From: Hippophae tibetana
Lineage: Eukaryota; Streptophyta; Magnoliopsida; Rosales; Elaeagnaceae
Direction: 5' to 3'
Assembly (NCBI GenBank): GCA_037013495.1
Contig: CM072810.1
Location: forward strand, 38,345,843 to 38,409,842
DNA: 64,000 nt
Below are positions 26,366 through 41,800 of this stretch, piece by piece; position 1 is the stretch's first letter; each line of letters opens with the position of its first letter. A program made the translations under genes and the position numbers. The notes beneath the pieces are model-generated. The model was given only the letters and a program-made list of their open reading frames with translations, had not been told where the DNA came from and made no database searches.

Positions 26366-28425
26366 AAAAGTAGATTGAGAAAATTGTTGTTAGCCTACAT
26401 GATCATTTTCAAGAAAAAGATACCTTCCTTAAATCCATATAGAAGGCCTGTGAACTTACTGTTAAATGAATCAGTTGGGAAATTATTCGAACTGCATTAT
26501 TTGTTGCCAAGATGATGGCTATCCACTCTCGTGGACGGAAATAGCTTGACTTTATAGACATCAAGTATAGTGGTACGAACGAAGCTATTTTGACACAATT
26601 GTTAGAAATGATGAATCTAATACCAATGAAGAGAAAATATCTATACTTTCCCATAGATTTACTAATTTTCTTAGAAAGAATAAACCCGTTTTTAGGGATT
26701 TAAGAAAAAGGTAATTCGAGCTTTAAAATGATTATTTCAATGAATTTATAGTTGTATTTCTTCCAAGAAACTTCAAACATTTTGGAGACCAGTCATATAG
26801 GCATTTGAACAAAAAACTAAATCTAGAACTATGCAACTGAACATAAAATTTGAACTCTATATCATGCAAGAGGATGAAACTTTGAACAAATTCTATGCAG
26901 GTTTTTCAATCAATTTCAACTACCCGTACAATTTGGATGGACCTATTTGGAAAAAAAAGTAGATTGAGAAAATTGTTGTTAGCCTACATTATCATTTTCA
27001 AGAAAAAGATACCTTCCTTAAATCCATATAGAAGGCCTGTGAACTTACTGTTAAATGAATCAGTTGGGACATTATTCGAACTGCATTATTTGTTGCCAAG
27101 ATGATGGCTATCCACTCTCGTGGACGGAAATAGCTTGACTTTATAGACATCAAGTATAGTGGTACGAACGAAGCTATTTTGACACAATTGTTAGAAATGA
27201 TGAATCTAATACCAATGAAGAGAAAATATCTATACTTTCCCATAGATTTACTAAATTTCTTAGAAAGAATAAAACCCGTTTTTAGGGATTTAAAAAAAAG
27301 GTAATCCGAGCTCTAAAATGATTATTTCAATGAATTTATAGTTGTATTTCTTCCAAGCGACTTCAAACATTTTGGAGACCACTCATATAGGCATTTGAGC
27401 AAAAAACTAAATCTAGAACTATGTAGCTGAACATAAATTTTGAACTCTATATCATGCAAGAGGATAAAACTTTGAACAAATTCTACGCAGGTTTTTCAAT
27501 CAATTTCAACTACCCGTACAATTTGGATGGACCTATTTGGAAAAAAAAGTAGATTGAGAAAATTGTTGTTAGCCTACATTATCATTTTCAAGAAAAAGAT
27601 ACCTTCCTTAAATCCATATAGAAGGCCTGTGAACTTACTGTTAAATGAATCAGTTGGGACATTATTCGAACTGCATTATTTGTTGCCAAGATGATGGCTA
27701 TCCACTCTCGTGGACGGAAATAGCTTGACTTTATAGACATCAAGTATAGTGGTACGAACGAAGCTATTTTGACACAATTGTTAGAAATGATGAATCTAAT
27801 ACCAATGAAGATAAAATATCTATACTTTCCCATAGATTTACTACATTTCTTAGAAAGAATAAACCCGTTTTTAGGGATTTAAAAAAAAATTAATTCGAGC
27901 TCTAAAATGATTATTTCAATGAATTTATAGTTGTATTTCTTCCAAGAAACTTCAAACATTTTGGAGACCACTCATATAGGCATTTGAACAAAAAACTAAA
28001 TCTAGAACTATGCAGCTGAACATAAATTTTGAACTCTATATCATGCAAGAGGATGAAACTTTGAACAAATTCTACGCTGGTTTTTCAATCATTATCAACT
28101 ACTCGTACAATTTGGAAGGACCTATTTGGAAAAAAAAGTAGATTGAGAAAATTGTTGTTAGCCTACATTATCATTTTCAAGAAAAAGATACCTTGCTTAA
28201 ATCCATATAGAAGGCCTGTGAACTTACTGTTAAATGAATCAGTTGGGAAATTATTCGAACTGCATTATTTGTTGCCAAGATGATGGCAATCCACTTTCGT
28301 GGACGGAATGAGCTTGACTTTATAGACATCAAGTATAGTGGTACGAACGAAGCTATTTTGACACAATTGTTAGAAATGATGAATCTAATACCAATGAAGA
28401 GAAAATATCTATACTTTCCCATAGA
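26365..28425 (+). repeat. Run of three ACTCTCG monomers with a local monomer duplication
   Basis: Monomers starting at 26512, 27101 and 27691 all carry CTATCCACTCTCG. Two of them share GGGACATTATTCG (27067/27657), so the part from about 26900 to 27260 was probably copied to 27490-27850 at 590 bp spacing. AGTCATATAG at 26791 matches the same rare change at 20308. The block ends with the AATGAG monomer at 28280. Confidence 0.8.
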
Positions 28426-30815
28426 TTTACTAAATTTCTTAGAAAGAATAAACCCGTTTTTAGGGATTTAAGAAAAAGGTAATTCGAGCTCTAAAATGAT
28501 TATTTCAATGAATTTATAGTTGTATTTCTTCCAAGAAACTTCAAACATTTTGGAGACCACTCATATAGGCATTTGAACAAAAAACTAAATCTAGAACTAT
28601 GCAACTGAACATAAAATTTGAACTCTATATCATGCAAGAGGATGAAACTTTGAACAAATTCTATGCAGGTTTTTGAATCATTATCAACTACCCGTACAAT
28701 TTGGATGGACCTATTTGGAAAAAAAAGTAGATTGAGAAAATTGTAGTTAGCCTACATTATCATTTTCAAGAAAAAGATACCTTGCTTAAATCCATATAGA
28801 AGGCCTGTGAACTTACTGTTAAATGAATCAGTTGGGAAATTATTCGAACTGCATTATTTGTTGCCAAGATGATGGCAATCCACTTTCGTGGACGGAAAGA
28901 GCTTGACTTTATAGACATAAATTATAGTGGTACGAGCGAAGCTATTTTGACACAATTGTAAGAAATGATGAATCTAATACCAATGAAGAGAAAATATCTA
29001 TACTTTCCAATAGATTTACTAAATTTCTTAGAAAGAATAAAACCCGTTTTTAGGGATTTAAAAAAAAGGTAATCCGAGCTCTAAAATGATTATTTCAATG
29101 AATTTATAGTTGTATTTCTTCCAAGCGACTTCAAACATTTTGGAGACCACTCATATAGGCATTTGAGCAAAAAACTAAATCTAGAACTATGTAGCTGAAC
29201 ATAAATTTTGAACTCTATATCATGCAAGAGGATAAAACTTTGAACAAATTCTACGCAGGTTTTTCAATCAATTTCAACTACCCGTACAATTTGGATGGAC
29301 CTATTTGGAAAAAAAAGTAGATTGAGAAAATTGTTGTTAGCCTACATTATCATTTTCAAGAAAAAGATACCTTCCTTAAATCCATATAGAAGGCCTGTGA
29401 ACTTACTGTTAAATGAATCAGTTGGGACATTATTCGAACTGCATTATTTGTTGCCAAGATGATGGCTATCCACTCTCGTGGACGGAAATAGCTTGACTTT
29501 ATAGACATCAAGTATAGTGGTACGAACGAAGCTATTTTGACACAATTGTTAGAAATGATGAATCTAATACCAATGAAGAGAAAATATCTATACTTTCCCA
29601 TAGATTTACTAAATTTCTTAGAAAGAATAAACCCGTTTTTAGGGATTTAAGAAAAAGGTAATTCGAGCTCTAAAATGATTATTTCAATGAATTTATAGTT
29701 GTATTTCTTCCAAGAAACTTCAAACATTTTGGAGACCACTCATATAGGCATTTGAACAAAAAACTAAATCTAGAACTATGCAACTGAACATAAAATTTGA
29801 ACTCTATATCATGCAAGAGGATGAAACTTTGAACAAATTCTATGCAGGTTTTTGAATCATTATCAACTACCCGTACAATTTGGATGGACCTATTTGGAAA
29901 AAAAAGTAGATTGAGAAAATTGTAGTTAGCCTACATTATCATTTTCAAGAAAAAGATACCTTGCTTAAATCCATATAGAAGGCCTGTGAACTTACTGTTA
30001 AATGAATCAGTTGGGAAATTATTCGAACTGCATTATTTGTTGCCAAGATGATGGCAATCCACTTTCGTGGACGGAAAGAGCTTGACTTTATAGACATAAA
30101 TTATAGTGGTACGAGCGAAGCTATTTTGACACAATTGTAAGAAATGATGAATCTAATACCAATGAAGAGAAAATATCTATACTTTCCAATAGATTTACTA
30201 AATTTCTTAGAAAGAATAAAACCCGTTTTTAGGGATTTAAAAAAAAGGTAATCCGAGCTCTAAAATGATTATTTCAATGAATTTATAGTTGTATTTCTTC
30301 CAAGCGACTTCAAACATTTTGGAGACCACTCATATAGGCATTTGAGCAAAAAACTAAATCTAGAACTATGTAGCTGAACATAAATTTTGAACTCTATATC
30401 ATGCAAGAGGATAAAACTTTGAACAAATTCTACGCAGGTTTTTCAATCAATTTCAACTACCCGTACAATTTGGATGGACCTATTTGGAAAAAAAAGTAGA
30501 TTGAGAAAATTGTTGTTAGCCTACATTATCATTTTCAAGAAAAAGATACCTTCCTTAAATCCATATAGAAGGCCTGTGAACTTACTGTTAAATGAATCAG
30601 TTGGGACATTATTCGAACTGCATTATTTGTTGCCAAGATGATGGCTATCCACTCTCGTGGACGGAAATAGCTTGACTTTATAGACATCAAGTATAGTGGT
30701 ACGAACGAAGCTATTTTGACACAATTGTTAGAAATGATGAATCTAATACCAATGAAGAGAAAATATCTATACTTTCCCATAGATTTACTAAATTTCTTAG
30801 AAAGAATAAACCCGT
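28425..30815 (+). repeat. Higher-order repeat 6: dimer, 1,179 bp, two copies
   Basis: The rare CATAAATTATAG occurs at about 28916/30095 and GGGACATTATTCG at about 29425/30604, both 1,179 bp apart, in dimers made of a TTGTAAG monomer and an ACTCTCG monomer. The match ends near 30815, where the second copy has a private GTTTTTTGGGAATT. The last ACTCTCG monomer of the window starts at 30638. Confidence 0.87.
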
Positions 30816-33800
30816 TTTTTGGGAATTAAAAAAAAATTAATTCGAGCTCTAAAATGATTATTTCAATGAATTTATAGTTGTATTTCTTCCAAGAAACTTC
30901 AAACATTTTGGAGACCACTCATATAGGCATTTGAACAAAAAACTAAATCTAGAACTATGCAGCTGAACATAAATTTTGAACTCTATATCATGCAAGAGGA
31001 TGAAACTTTGAACAAATTCTACGCTGGTTTTTCAATCATTATCAACTACTCATACAATTTGGAAGGACCTATTTGGAAAAAAAAGTAGATTGAGAAAATT
31101 GTTGTTAGCCTACATTATCATTTTCAAGAAAAAGATACCTTGCTTAAATCCATATAGAAGGCCTGTGAACTTACTGTTAAATGAATCAGTTGGGAAATTA
31201 TTCGAACTGCATTATTTGTTGCCAAGATGATGGCAATCCACTTTCGTGGACGGAAATAGCTTGACTTTATAGACATCAAGTATAGTGGTACGAACGAAGC
31301 TATTTTGACACAATTGTTAGAAATGATGAATCTAATACCAATGAAGAGAAAATATCTATACTTTCCCATAGATTTACTAAATTTCTTAGAAAGAATAAAC
31401 CCGTTTTTAGGGATTTAAGAAAAAGGTAATTCGAGCTCTAAAATGATTATTTCAATGAATTTATAGTTGTATTTCTTCCAAGAAACATCAAACATTTTGG
31501 AGACCACTCATATAGGCATTTGAACAAAAAACTAAAACTAGAACTATGCAGCTGAACATAAATTTTGAACTCTATATCATGCAAGAGGATGAAACTTTGA
31601 ACAAATTCTATGCAGGTTTTTGAATCATTATCAACTACCCGTAAAATTTTGATGGACCTATTTGGAAAAAAAAGTAGATTGAGAAAATTGTAGTTAGCCT
31701 ACATTATCATTTTCAAGAAAAAGATACCTTGCTTAAATCCATATAGAAGGCCTGTGAACTTACTGTTAAATGAATCAGTTGGGAAATTATTCGAACTGCA
31801 TTATTTGTTGCCAAGATGATAGCAATCCACTTTCGTGGACGAAAAGAGCTTGACTTTATAGACATCAAATATAGTGGTACGAGCGAAGCTATTTTGACAC
31901 AATTGCTAGAAATGATGATTCTAATACCAATGAAGAGAAAATATCTATACTTTCCAATAGATTTACTAAATTTCTTTGAAAGAATAAACCCGTTTCTAGG
32001 GATTTAAAAAAAAGGTAATCCGAGCTCTAAAATGATTATTTCAATGAATTTATAGTTGTATTTCTTCCAAGCGACTTCAAACATTTTGGAGACCACTCAT
32101 ATAGGCATTTGAGCAAAAATCTAAATCTAGAACTATGCAGTTGAACATAAATTTTGAACTCTATATCATGCAAGAGGATAAAACTTTGAACAAATTCTAC
32201 GCATGTTTTTCAATCAAATTCAACTACCCGTACAATTTGGATGGACCTATTTGGAAAAAAAAGTAGATTGAGAAAATTGTTGTTAGCCTACATTATCATT
32301 TTCAAGAAAAAGATACCTTGCTTAAATCCATATAGAAGGCCTGTGAACTTACTGTTAAATGAATCAGTTGGGAAATTATTCGAACTGCATTATTTGTTAC
32401 CAAGATGATGGCAATCCACTTTCGTGGACGGAAATAGCTTGACTTTATAGACATCAAGTATAGTGGTACGAACGAAGCTATTTTGACACAATTGTTAGAA
32501 ATGATGAATCTAATACCAATGAAGAGAAAATATCTATACTTTCCCATAGATTTACTAAATTTCTTAGAAAGAATAAACCCGTTTTTAGGGATTTAAGAAA
32601 AAGGTAATTCGAGCTCTAAAATGATTATTTCAATGAATTTATATTTGTATTTCTTCCAAGAAACTTCAAACATTTTGGAGACCACTCATATAGGCATTTG
32701 AACAAAAAACTAAATCTAGAACTATGCAACTGAACATAAAATTTGAACTCTATATCATGCAAGAGGATGAAACTTTGAACAAATTCTATGCAGGTTTTTC
32801 AATCATTATCAACTACCCGTACAATTTGGATGGACCTATTTGAAAAAAAAAGAAGATTGAGAAAATTGTTGTTAGCCTACATTATCATTTTCAAGAAAAA
32901 GATACCTTGCTTAAATCCATATAGAAGGCCTGTGAACTTACTGTTAAATGAATCAGTTGGAAAATTATTCGAACTGCATTATTTGTTGCCAAGATGATGG
33001 CAATCCACTTTCGTGGACGGAAATAGCTTGACTTTATACACATCAAGTATAGTGGTACGAACGAAGCTATTTTGACACAATTGTTAGAAATGATGAATCT
33101 AATACCAATGAAGAGAAAATATCTATACTTTCCCATAGATTTACTAAATTTCTTAGAAAGAATAAACCCGTTTTTAGGGATTTAAGAAAAAGGTAATTCG
33201 AGCTCTAAAATGATTATTTTAATGAATTTATAGTTGTATTTCTTCCAAGAAACTTCAAACATTTTGGAGACCACTCATATAGGCATTTGAACAAAAAACT
33301 AAATCCAGAACTATGCAACTGAACATAAAATTTGAACTCTATATCATGCAAGAGGATGAAACTTTGAACAAATTCTATGCAGGTTTTTGAATCATTATCA
33401 ACTACCCGTACAATTTGGATGGACCTATTTGGAAAAAAAAGTAGATTGAGAAAATTGTAGTTAGCCTACATTATCATTTTCAAGAAAAAGATACCTTCCT
33501 TAAATCCATATAGAAGGCCTGTGAACTTACTGTTAAATGAATCAGTTGGGAAATTATTCGAACTACATTATTTGTTGCCAAGATGATAGCAATCCACTTT
33601 CGCGGATGGAAAGAGCTTGACTTTATAGACATCAAGTATAGTGGTACGAGCGAAGCTATTTTGACACAATTGTTAGAAATGATGAATCTAATACCAATGA
33701 AGAGAAAATATCTATAGTTTCCCATAGATTTACTAAATTTCTTAGAAAGAATAAACCCGTTTTTAGGGATTTAAAAAAAAGGTAATATGAGCTCCAAAAT

Positions 33801-35805
33801 GATTATTTCAATGAATTTATAGTTGTATTTCTTCCAAGCTACTTCAAACATTTTGGAGACCACTCATATAGGCATTTGAGCAAAAAAATAAATCTAGAAC
33901 TATGCAGTTGAACATAAATTTTGAACTCTATATCATGCAAGAGGATGAAACTTTGAACAAATTCTACGCTGGTTTTTCAATCATTATCAACTACTCGTAC
34001 AATTTGGAAGGACCTATTTGGAAAAAAAAGTAGATTGAGAAAATTGTTGTTAGCCTACATTATCATTTTCAAGAAAAAGATACCTTGCTTAAATCCATAT
34101 AGAAAGGCTTGTGAACTTACTGTTAAATGAATCAGTTGGGAAATTATTCGAACTACATTTTTTGTTGCCAAGACGATAGCAATCCACTTTCGTGAACGGA
34201 AAGAGCTTGACTTTATAGACATCAAGTATAGTGGTACGAACGAAGCTATTTTGACACAATTGTTAGAAATGATGAATCTAATACCAATGAAGAGAAAATA
34301 TCTATACTTTCCCATAGATTTACTAAATTTCTTAGAAAGAATAAACCCGTTTTTAGGGATTTAAGAAAAAATTAATTCGAGCTCTAAAATGATTATTTCA
34401 ATGAATTTATAGTTGTATTTCTTCCAAGAAACTTCAAACATTTTGGAGACCACTCATATAGGCATTTGAACAAAAAACTAAATCTAGAACTATGCAGCTG
34501 AACATAAATTTTGAACTCTATATCATGCAAGAGGATGAAACTTTGAACAAATTCTATGCAGGTTTTTGAATTATTATCAACTACCCGTACAATTTGGATG
34601 GACCTATTTGGAAAAAAAAGTAGATTGACAAAATTGTAGTTAGCCTACATTATCATTTTCAAGAAAAAGATACCTTGCTTAAATCCATATAGAAGGCCTG
34701 TGAACTTACTGTTAAATGAATCAGTTGGGAAATTATTCGAACTGCATTATTTGTTGCCAAGATGATAGCAATCAACTTTCGTGGACGGAAAGAGCTTGAC
34801 TTTATAGACATAAAGTATAGTGGTACGAGCGAAGCTATTTTGACACTATTGTAAGAAATGATGAATCTAATACCAATGAAGAGAAAATATCTATACTTTC
34901 CAATAGATTTACTAAATTTCTTAGAAAGAATAAACCCGTTTTTGGGGATTTAAAAAAAAGGTAATTCGAGCACTAAAATGATTATTTCAATGAATTTATA
35001 GTTGTATTTCTTCCAAGCGACTTCAAACATTTTGGACACCACTCATATAGGCATTTGAGCAAAAAACTAAATCTAGAACTATGTAGCTGAACATGAATTT
35101 TGAACTCTATATCATGCAAGAGGATAAAACTTTGAACAAATTCTACGCAGGTTTTTCAATCAATTTCAACTACCCGTACAATTTGGATGGACCTATTTGG
35201 AAAAAAAAGTAGATTGAGAAAATTGTTGTTATCCTACATTATCATTTTCAAGAAAAAGATACCTTGCTTAAATCCATATAGAAGGCCTGTGAACTTACTG
35301 TTAAATGAATCAGTTGGGAAATTATTCGAACTGCATTATTTGTTGCCAAGATGATGGCAATCCACTTTCGTGGACGGAAATAATTTGACTTTATAGACAT
35401 CAAGTATAGTGGTACGAACGAAGCTATTTTGACACAATTGTTAGAAATGATGAATCTAATACCAATGAAGAGAAAATATCTATACTTTCCCATAGATTTA
35501 CTAAATTTCTTAGAAAGAATAAACCCGTTTTTAGGGATTTAAGAAAAAGGTAATTCGAGCTCTAAAATGATTATTTCAATGAATTTATAGTTGTATTTCT
35601 TCCAAGAAACTTCAAACATTTTGGAGACCACTCATATAGGCATTTGAACAAAAAACTAAATCTAGAACTATGCAACTGAATATAAAATTTGAACTCTATA
35701 TCATGCAAGAGGATGAAACTTTGAACAAATTCTATGCAGGTTTTTCAATCATTATCAACTACCCGTACAATTTGGATGGACCTATTTGAAAAAAAAAGAA
35801 GATTG
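30815..35805 (+). repeat. Irregular satellite segment between two variant domains
   Basis: About eight to nine monomers (starts 31227, 31816, 32405, 32994, 33583, 34173, 34761, 35351) show no clear higher-order period and several private changes: TTCGCGGATGG at 33600, TTCGTGAACGG at 34190, AATCAACTTTCG at 34770, TACACATC at 33037, CAAATATAG at 31866 and an extra A at about 34103 (ATAGAAAGG). The left-hand markers ACTCTCG and AATGAG are gone, and the ATAGCA plus AAGAGC combination typical of the right half begins. Confidence 0.8.
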
Positions 35806-38800
35806 AGAAAATTGTAGTTAGCCTACATTATCATTTTCAAGAAAAAGATACCTTGCTTAAATCCATATAGAAGGCCTGTGAACTTACTGTTAAATGAATC
35901 AGTTGGGAAATTATTCGAACTGCACTATTTGTTGCCAAGATGATGGCAATCCACTTTCGTGGACGGAAATAGCTTGACTTTATAGACATCAAGTATAGTG
36001 GTACGAACGAAGCTATTTTGACACAATTGTTAGAAATGATGAATATAATACCAATGAAGAGAAAATATCTATACTTTCCCATAGATTTACTAAATTTCTT
36101 AGAAAGAATAAACCCGTTTTTAGGGATTTAAGAAAAAGGTAATTCGACCTCTAAAATGATTATTTCAATGAATTTATAGTTGTATTTCTTCCAAGAAACT
36201 TCAAACATTTTGGAGACCACTCATATAGGCATTTGAACAAAAAACTAAATCTAGAACTATGCAGCTGAACATAAATTTTGAACTCTATATCATGCAAGAG
36301 GATGAAACTTTGAACAAATTCTATGCAGGTTTTTGAATCATTATCAACTACCCGTACAATTTGGATGGACCTATTTGGAAAAAAATGTAGATTGACAAAA
36401 TTGTAGTTAGCCTACATTATCATTTTCAAGAAAAAGATACCTTGCTTAAATACATATAGAAGGCCTGTGAACTTACTGTTAAATGAATCAGTTGGGAAAT
36501 TATTCGAACTGCATTATTTGTTGCCAAGATGATAGCAATCCACTTTCGTGGACGGAAAGAGCTTGACTTTATAGACATAAAGTATAGTGGTACGATCGAA
36601 GCTATTTTGACACAATTGTTAGAAATGATGAATCTAATACCAATGAAGAGAAAATATCTATACTTTCCAATAGATTTACTAAATTTCTTAGAAAGAATAA
36701 ACCCGTTTTTAAGGATTTAAAAAAAAGGTAATCCGAGCTCTAAAATGATTATTTCAATGAATTTATAGTTGTATTTCTTCCAAGCGACTTCAAACATTTT
36801 GGACACCACTCATATAGGCATTTGAGCAAAAAACTAAATCTAGAACTATGTAGCTGAACATAAATTTTGAACTCTATATCATGCAAGAGGATAAAACTTT
36901 GAACAAATTCTACGCAGGTTTTTCAATCAATTTCAACTACCCGTACAATTTGGATGGATCTATTTGGAAAAAAAAGTAGATTGAGAAAATTTTTGTTAGC
37001 CTACATTATCATTTTCAAGAAAAAGATACCTTCTTAAATCCATATAGAAGGCCTGTGAACTTACTGTTAAATGAATCAGTTGGGAAATTATTCGAACTGC
37101 ATTATTTGTTGCCAAGATGATGGCAATCCACTTTCGTGGACGGAAATAGCTTGACTTTATAGACATCAAGTATAGTGGTACGAACGAAGCTATTTTGACA
37201 CAATTGTTAGAAATGATGAATCTAATACCAATGAAGAGAAAATATCTATACTTTCCCATAGATTTACTAAATTTCTTAGAAAGAATAAACCCGTTTTTAG
37301 GGATTTAAGAAAAAGGTAATTCGAGCTCTAAAATGATTATTTCAATGAATTTATAGTTGTATTTCTTCCAAGAAACTTCAAACATTTTGGAGACCACTCA
37401 TATAGGCATTTGAACAAAAAACTAAATCTAGAACTATGCAACTGAACATAAAATTTGAACTCTATATCATGCAAGAGGATGAAACTTTGAACAAATTCTA
37501 TGCAGGTTTTTGAATCATTATCAACTACCCGTACAATTTGGATGGACCTATTTGGAAAAAAAAGTAGATTGAGAAAATTGTAGTTAGCCTACATTATCAT
37601 TTTCAAGAAAAAGATACCTTGCTTAAATCCATATAGAAGGCCTGTGAACTTACTGTTAAATGAATCAGTTGGGAAATTATTCGAACTGCACTATTTGTTG
37701 CCAAGATGATGGCAATCCACTTTCGTGGACGGAAATAGCTTGACTTTATAGACATCAAGTATAGTGGTACGAACGAAGCTATTTTGACACAATTGTTAGA
37801 AATGATGAATCTAATACCAATGAAGAGAAAATATCTATACTTTCCCATAGATTTACTAAATTTCTTAGAAAGAATAAACCCGTTTTTAGGGATTTAAGAA
37901 AAAGGTAATTCGACCTCTAAAATGATTATTTCAATGAATTTATAGTTGTATTTCTTCCAAGAAACTTCAAACATTTTGGAGACCACTCATATAAGCATTT
38001 GAACAAAAAACTAAATCTAGAACTATGCAGCTGAACATAAATTTTGAACTCTATATCATGCAAGAGGATGAAACTTTGAAGAAATTCTATGCAGGTTTTT
38101 GAATCATTATCAACTACCCGTACAATTTGGATGGACCTATTTGGAAAAAAAAGTAGATTGACAAAATTGTAGTTAGCCTACATTATCATTTTCAAGAAAA
38201 AGATACCTTGCTTAAATCCATATAGAAGGCCTGTGAACTTACTGTTAAATGAATCAGTTGGGAAATTATTCGAACTGCATTATTTGTTGCCAAGATGATA
38301 GCAATCCACTTTCGTGGACGGAAAGAGCTTGACTTTATAGACATAAAGTATAGTGGTACGATCGAAGCTATTTTGACACAATTGTTAGAAATGATGAATC
38401 TAATACCAATGAAGAGAAAATATCTATACTTTCCAATAGATTTACTAAATTTCTTAGAAACAATAAACCCGTTTTTAAGGATTTAAAAAAAAGGTAATCC
38501 GAGCTCTAAAATGATTATTTCAATGAATTTATAGTTGTATTTCTTCCAAGCGACTTCAAACATTTTGGACACCACTCATATAGGCATTTGAGCAAAAAAC
38601 TAAATCTAGAACTATGTAGCTGAACATAAATTTTGAACTCTATATCATGCAAGACGATAAAACTTTGAACAAATTCTACGCAGGTTTTTCAATCAATTTC
38701 AACTACCCGTACAATTTGGATGGATCTATTTGGAAAAAAAAGTAGATTGAGAAAATTGTTGTTAGCCTACATTATCATTTTCAAGAAAAAGATTCCTTCT

Positions 38801-41800
38801 TAAATCCATATAGAAGGCCTGTGAACTTACTGTTAAATGAATCAGTTGGGAAATTATTCGAACTGCATTATTTGTTGCCAAGATGATGGCAATCCACTTT
38901 CGTGGACGGAAATAGCTTGACTTTATAGACATCAAGTATAGTGGTACGAACGAAGCTATTTTGACACAATTGTTAGAAATGATGAATCTAATACCAATGA
39001 AGAGAAAATATCTATACTTTCCCATAGATTTACTAAATTTCTTAGAAAGAATAAACCCGTTTTTAGGGATTTAAGAAAAAGGTAATTCGAGCTCTAAAAT
39101 GATTATTTCAATGAATTTATAGTTGTATTTCTTCCAAGAAACTTCAAACATTTTGGAGACCACTCATATAGGCATTTGAACAAAAAACTAAATCTAGAAC
39201 TATGCAACTGAACATAAAATTTGAACTCTATATCATGCAAGAGGATGAAACTTTGAACAAATTCTATGCAGGTTTTTGAATCATTATCAACTACCCGTAC
39301 AATTTGGATGGACCTATTTGGAAAAAAAAGTAGATTGAGAAAATTGTAGTTAGCCTACATTATCATTTTCAAGAAAAAGATACCTTCCTTAAATCCATAT
39401 AGAAGGCCTGTGAACTTACTGTTAAATGAATCAGTTGGGAAATTATTCGAACTGCACTATTTGTTGCCAAGATGATGGCAATCCAATTTCGTGGACGGAA
39501 ATAGCTTGACTTTATAGACATCAAGTATAGTGGTACGAACGAAGCTATTTTGACACAATTGTTAGAAATGATGAATCTAATACCAATGAAGAGAAAATAT
39601 CTATACTTTCCCATAGATTTACTAAATTTCTTAGAAAGAATAAACCCGTTTTTAGGGATTTAAGAAAAAGGTAATTCGAGCTCTAAAATGATTATTTCAA
39701 TGAATTTATAGTTGTATTTCTTCCAAGAAACTTCAAACATTTTGGAGACCACTCATATAGGCATTTGAACAAAAAACTAAATCTAGAACTATGCAGCTGA
39801 ACATAAATTTTGAACTCTATATCATGCAAGAGGATGAAACTTTGAACAAATTCTATGCAGGTTTTTGAATCATTATCAACTACCCGTACAATTTGGATGG
39901 ACCTATTTGGAAAAAAAAGTAGATTGAGAAAATTGTAGTTAGCCTACATTATCATTTTCAAGAAAAAGATACCTTGCTTAAATCCATATAGAAGGCCTGT
40001 GAACTTACTGTTAAATGAATCAGTTGGGAAATTATTCGAACTGCATTATTTGTTACCAAGATGATAGCAATCCACTTTCGTGGAAGGAAAGAGCTTGACT
40101 TTATAGACATAAAGTATAGTGGTACGAGCGAAGCTATTTTGACACAATTGTTAGAAATGATGAATCTAATACCAATGAAGAGAAAATATCTATACTTTCC
40201 AATAGATTTACTAAATTTCTTAGAAAGAATAAACCCGTTTTTAAGGATTTAAAAAAAAGGTAATCCGAGCTCTAAAATGATTATTTCAATGAATTTATAG
40301 TTGTATTTCTTCCAAGCGACTTCAAACATTTTGGACACCACTCATATAGGCATTTGAGCAAAAAACTAAATCTAGAACTATGTAGCTGAACATAAATTTT
40401 GAACTCTATATCATGCAAGAGGATAAAACTTTGAACAAATTCTACGCAGGTTTTTCAATCAATTTCAACTACCCGTACAATTTGGATGGATCTATTTGGA
40501 AAAAAAAGTAGATTGAGAAAATTGTTGTTAGCCTACATTATCATTTTCAAGAAAAAGATTCCTTCTTAAATCCATATAGAAGGCCTGTGAACTTACTGTT
40601 AAATGAATCAGTTGGGAAATTATTCGAACTGCATTATTTGTTGCCAAGATGATGGCAATCCACTTTCGTGGACGGAAATAGCTTGACTTTATAGACATCA
40701 AGTATAGTGGTACGAACGAAGCTATTTTGACACAATTGTTAGAAATGATGAATCTAATACCAATGAAGAGAAAATATCTATACTTTCCCATAGATTTACT
40801 AAATTTCTTAGAAAGAATAAACCCGTTTTTAGGGATTTAAGAAAAAGGTAATTCGAGCTCTAAAATGATTATTTCAATGAATTTATAGTTGTATTTCTTC
40901 CAAGAAACTTCAAACATTTTGGAGACCACTCATATAGGCATTTGAACAAAAAACTAAATCTAGAACTATGCAACTGAACATAAAATTTGAACTCTATATC
41001 ATGCAAGAGGATGAAACTTTGAACAAATTCTATGCAGGTTTTTGAATCATTATCAACTACCCGTACAATTTGGATGGACCTATTTGGAAAAAAAAGTAGA
41101 TTGAGAAAATTGTAGTTAGCCTATATTATCATTTTCAAGAAAAAGATACCTTCCTTAAATCCATATAGAAGGCCTGTGAACTTACTGTTAAATGAATCAG
41201 TTGGGAAATTATTCGAACTGCACTATTTGTTGCCAAGATGATGGCAATCCAATTTCGTGGACGGAAATAGCTTGACTTTATAGACATCAAGTATAGTGGT
41301 ACGAACGAAGCTATTTTGACACAATTGTTAGAAATGATGAATCTAATACCAATGAAGAGAAAATATCTATACTTTCCCATAGATTTACTAAATTTCTTAG
41401 AAAGAATAAACCCGTTTTTAGGGATTTAAGAAAAAGGTAATTCGAGCTCTAAAATGATTATTTCAATGAATTTATAGTTGTATTTCTTCCAAGAAACTTC
41501 AAACATTTTGGAGACCACTCATATAGGCATTTGAACAAAAAACTAAATCTAGAACTATGCAGCTGAACATAAATTTTGAACTCTATATCATGCAAGAGGA
41601 TGAAACTTTGAACAAATTCTATGCAGGTTTTTGAATCATTATCAACTACCCGTACAATTTGGATGGACCTATTTGGAAAAAAAAGTAGATTGAGAAAATT
41701 GTAGTTAGCCTACATTATCATTTTCAAGAAAAAGATACCTTGCTTAAATCCATATAGAAGGCCTGTGAACTTACTGTTAAATGAATCAGTTGGGAAATTA

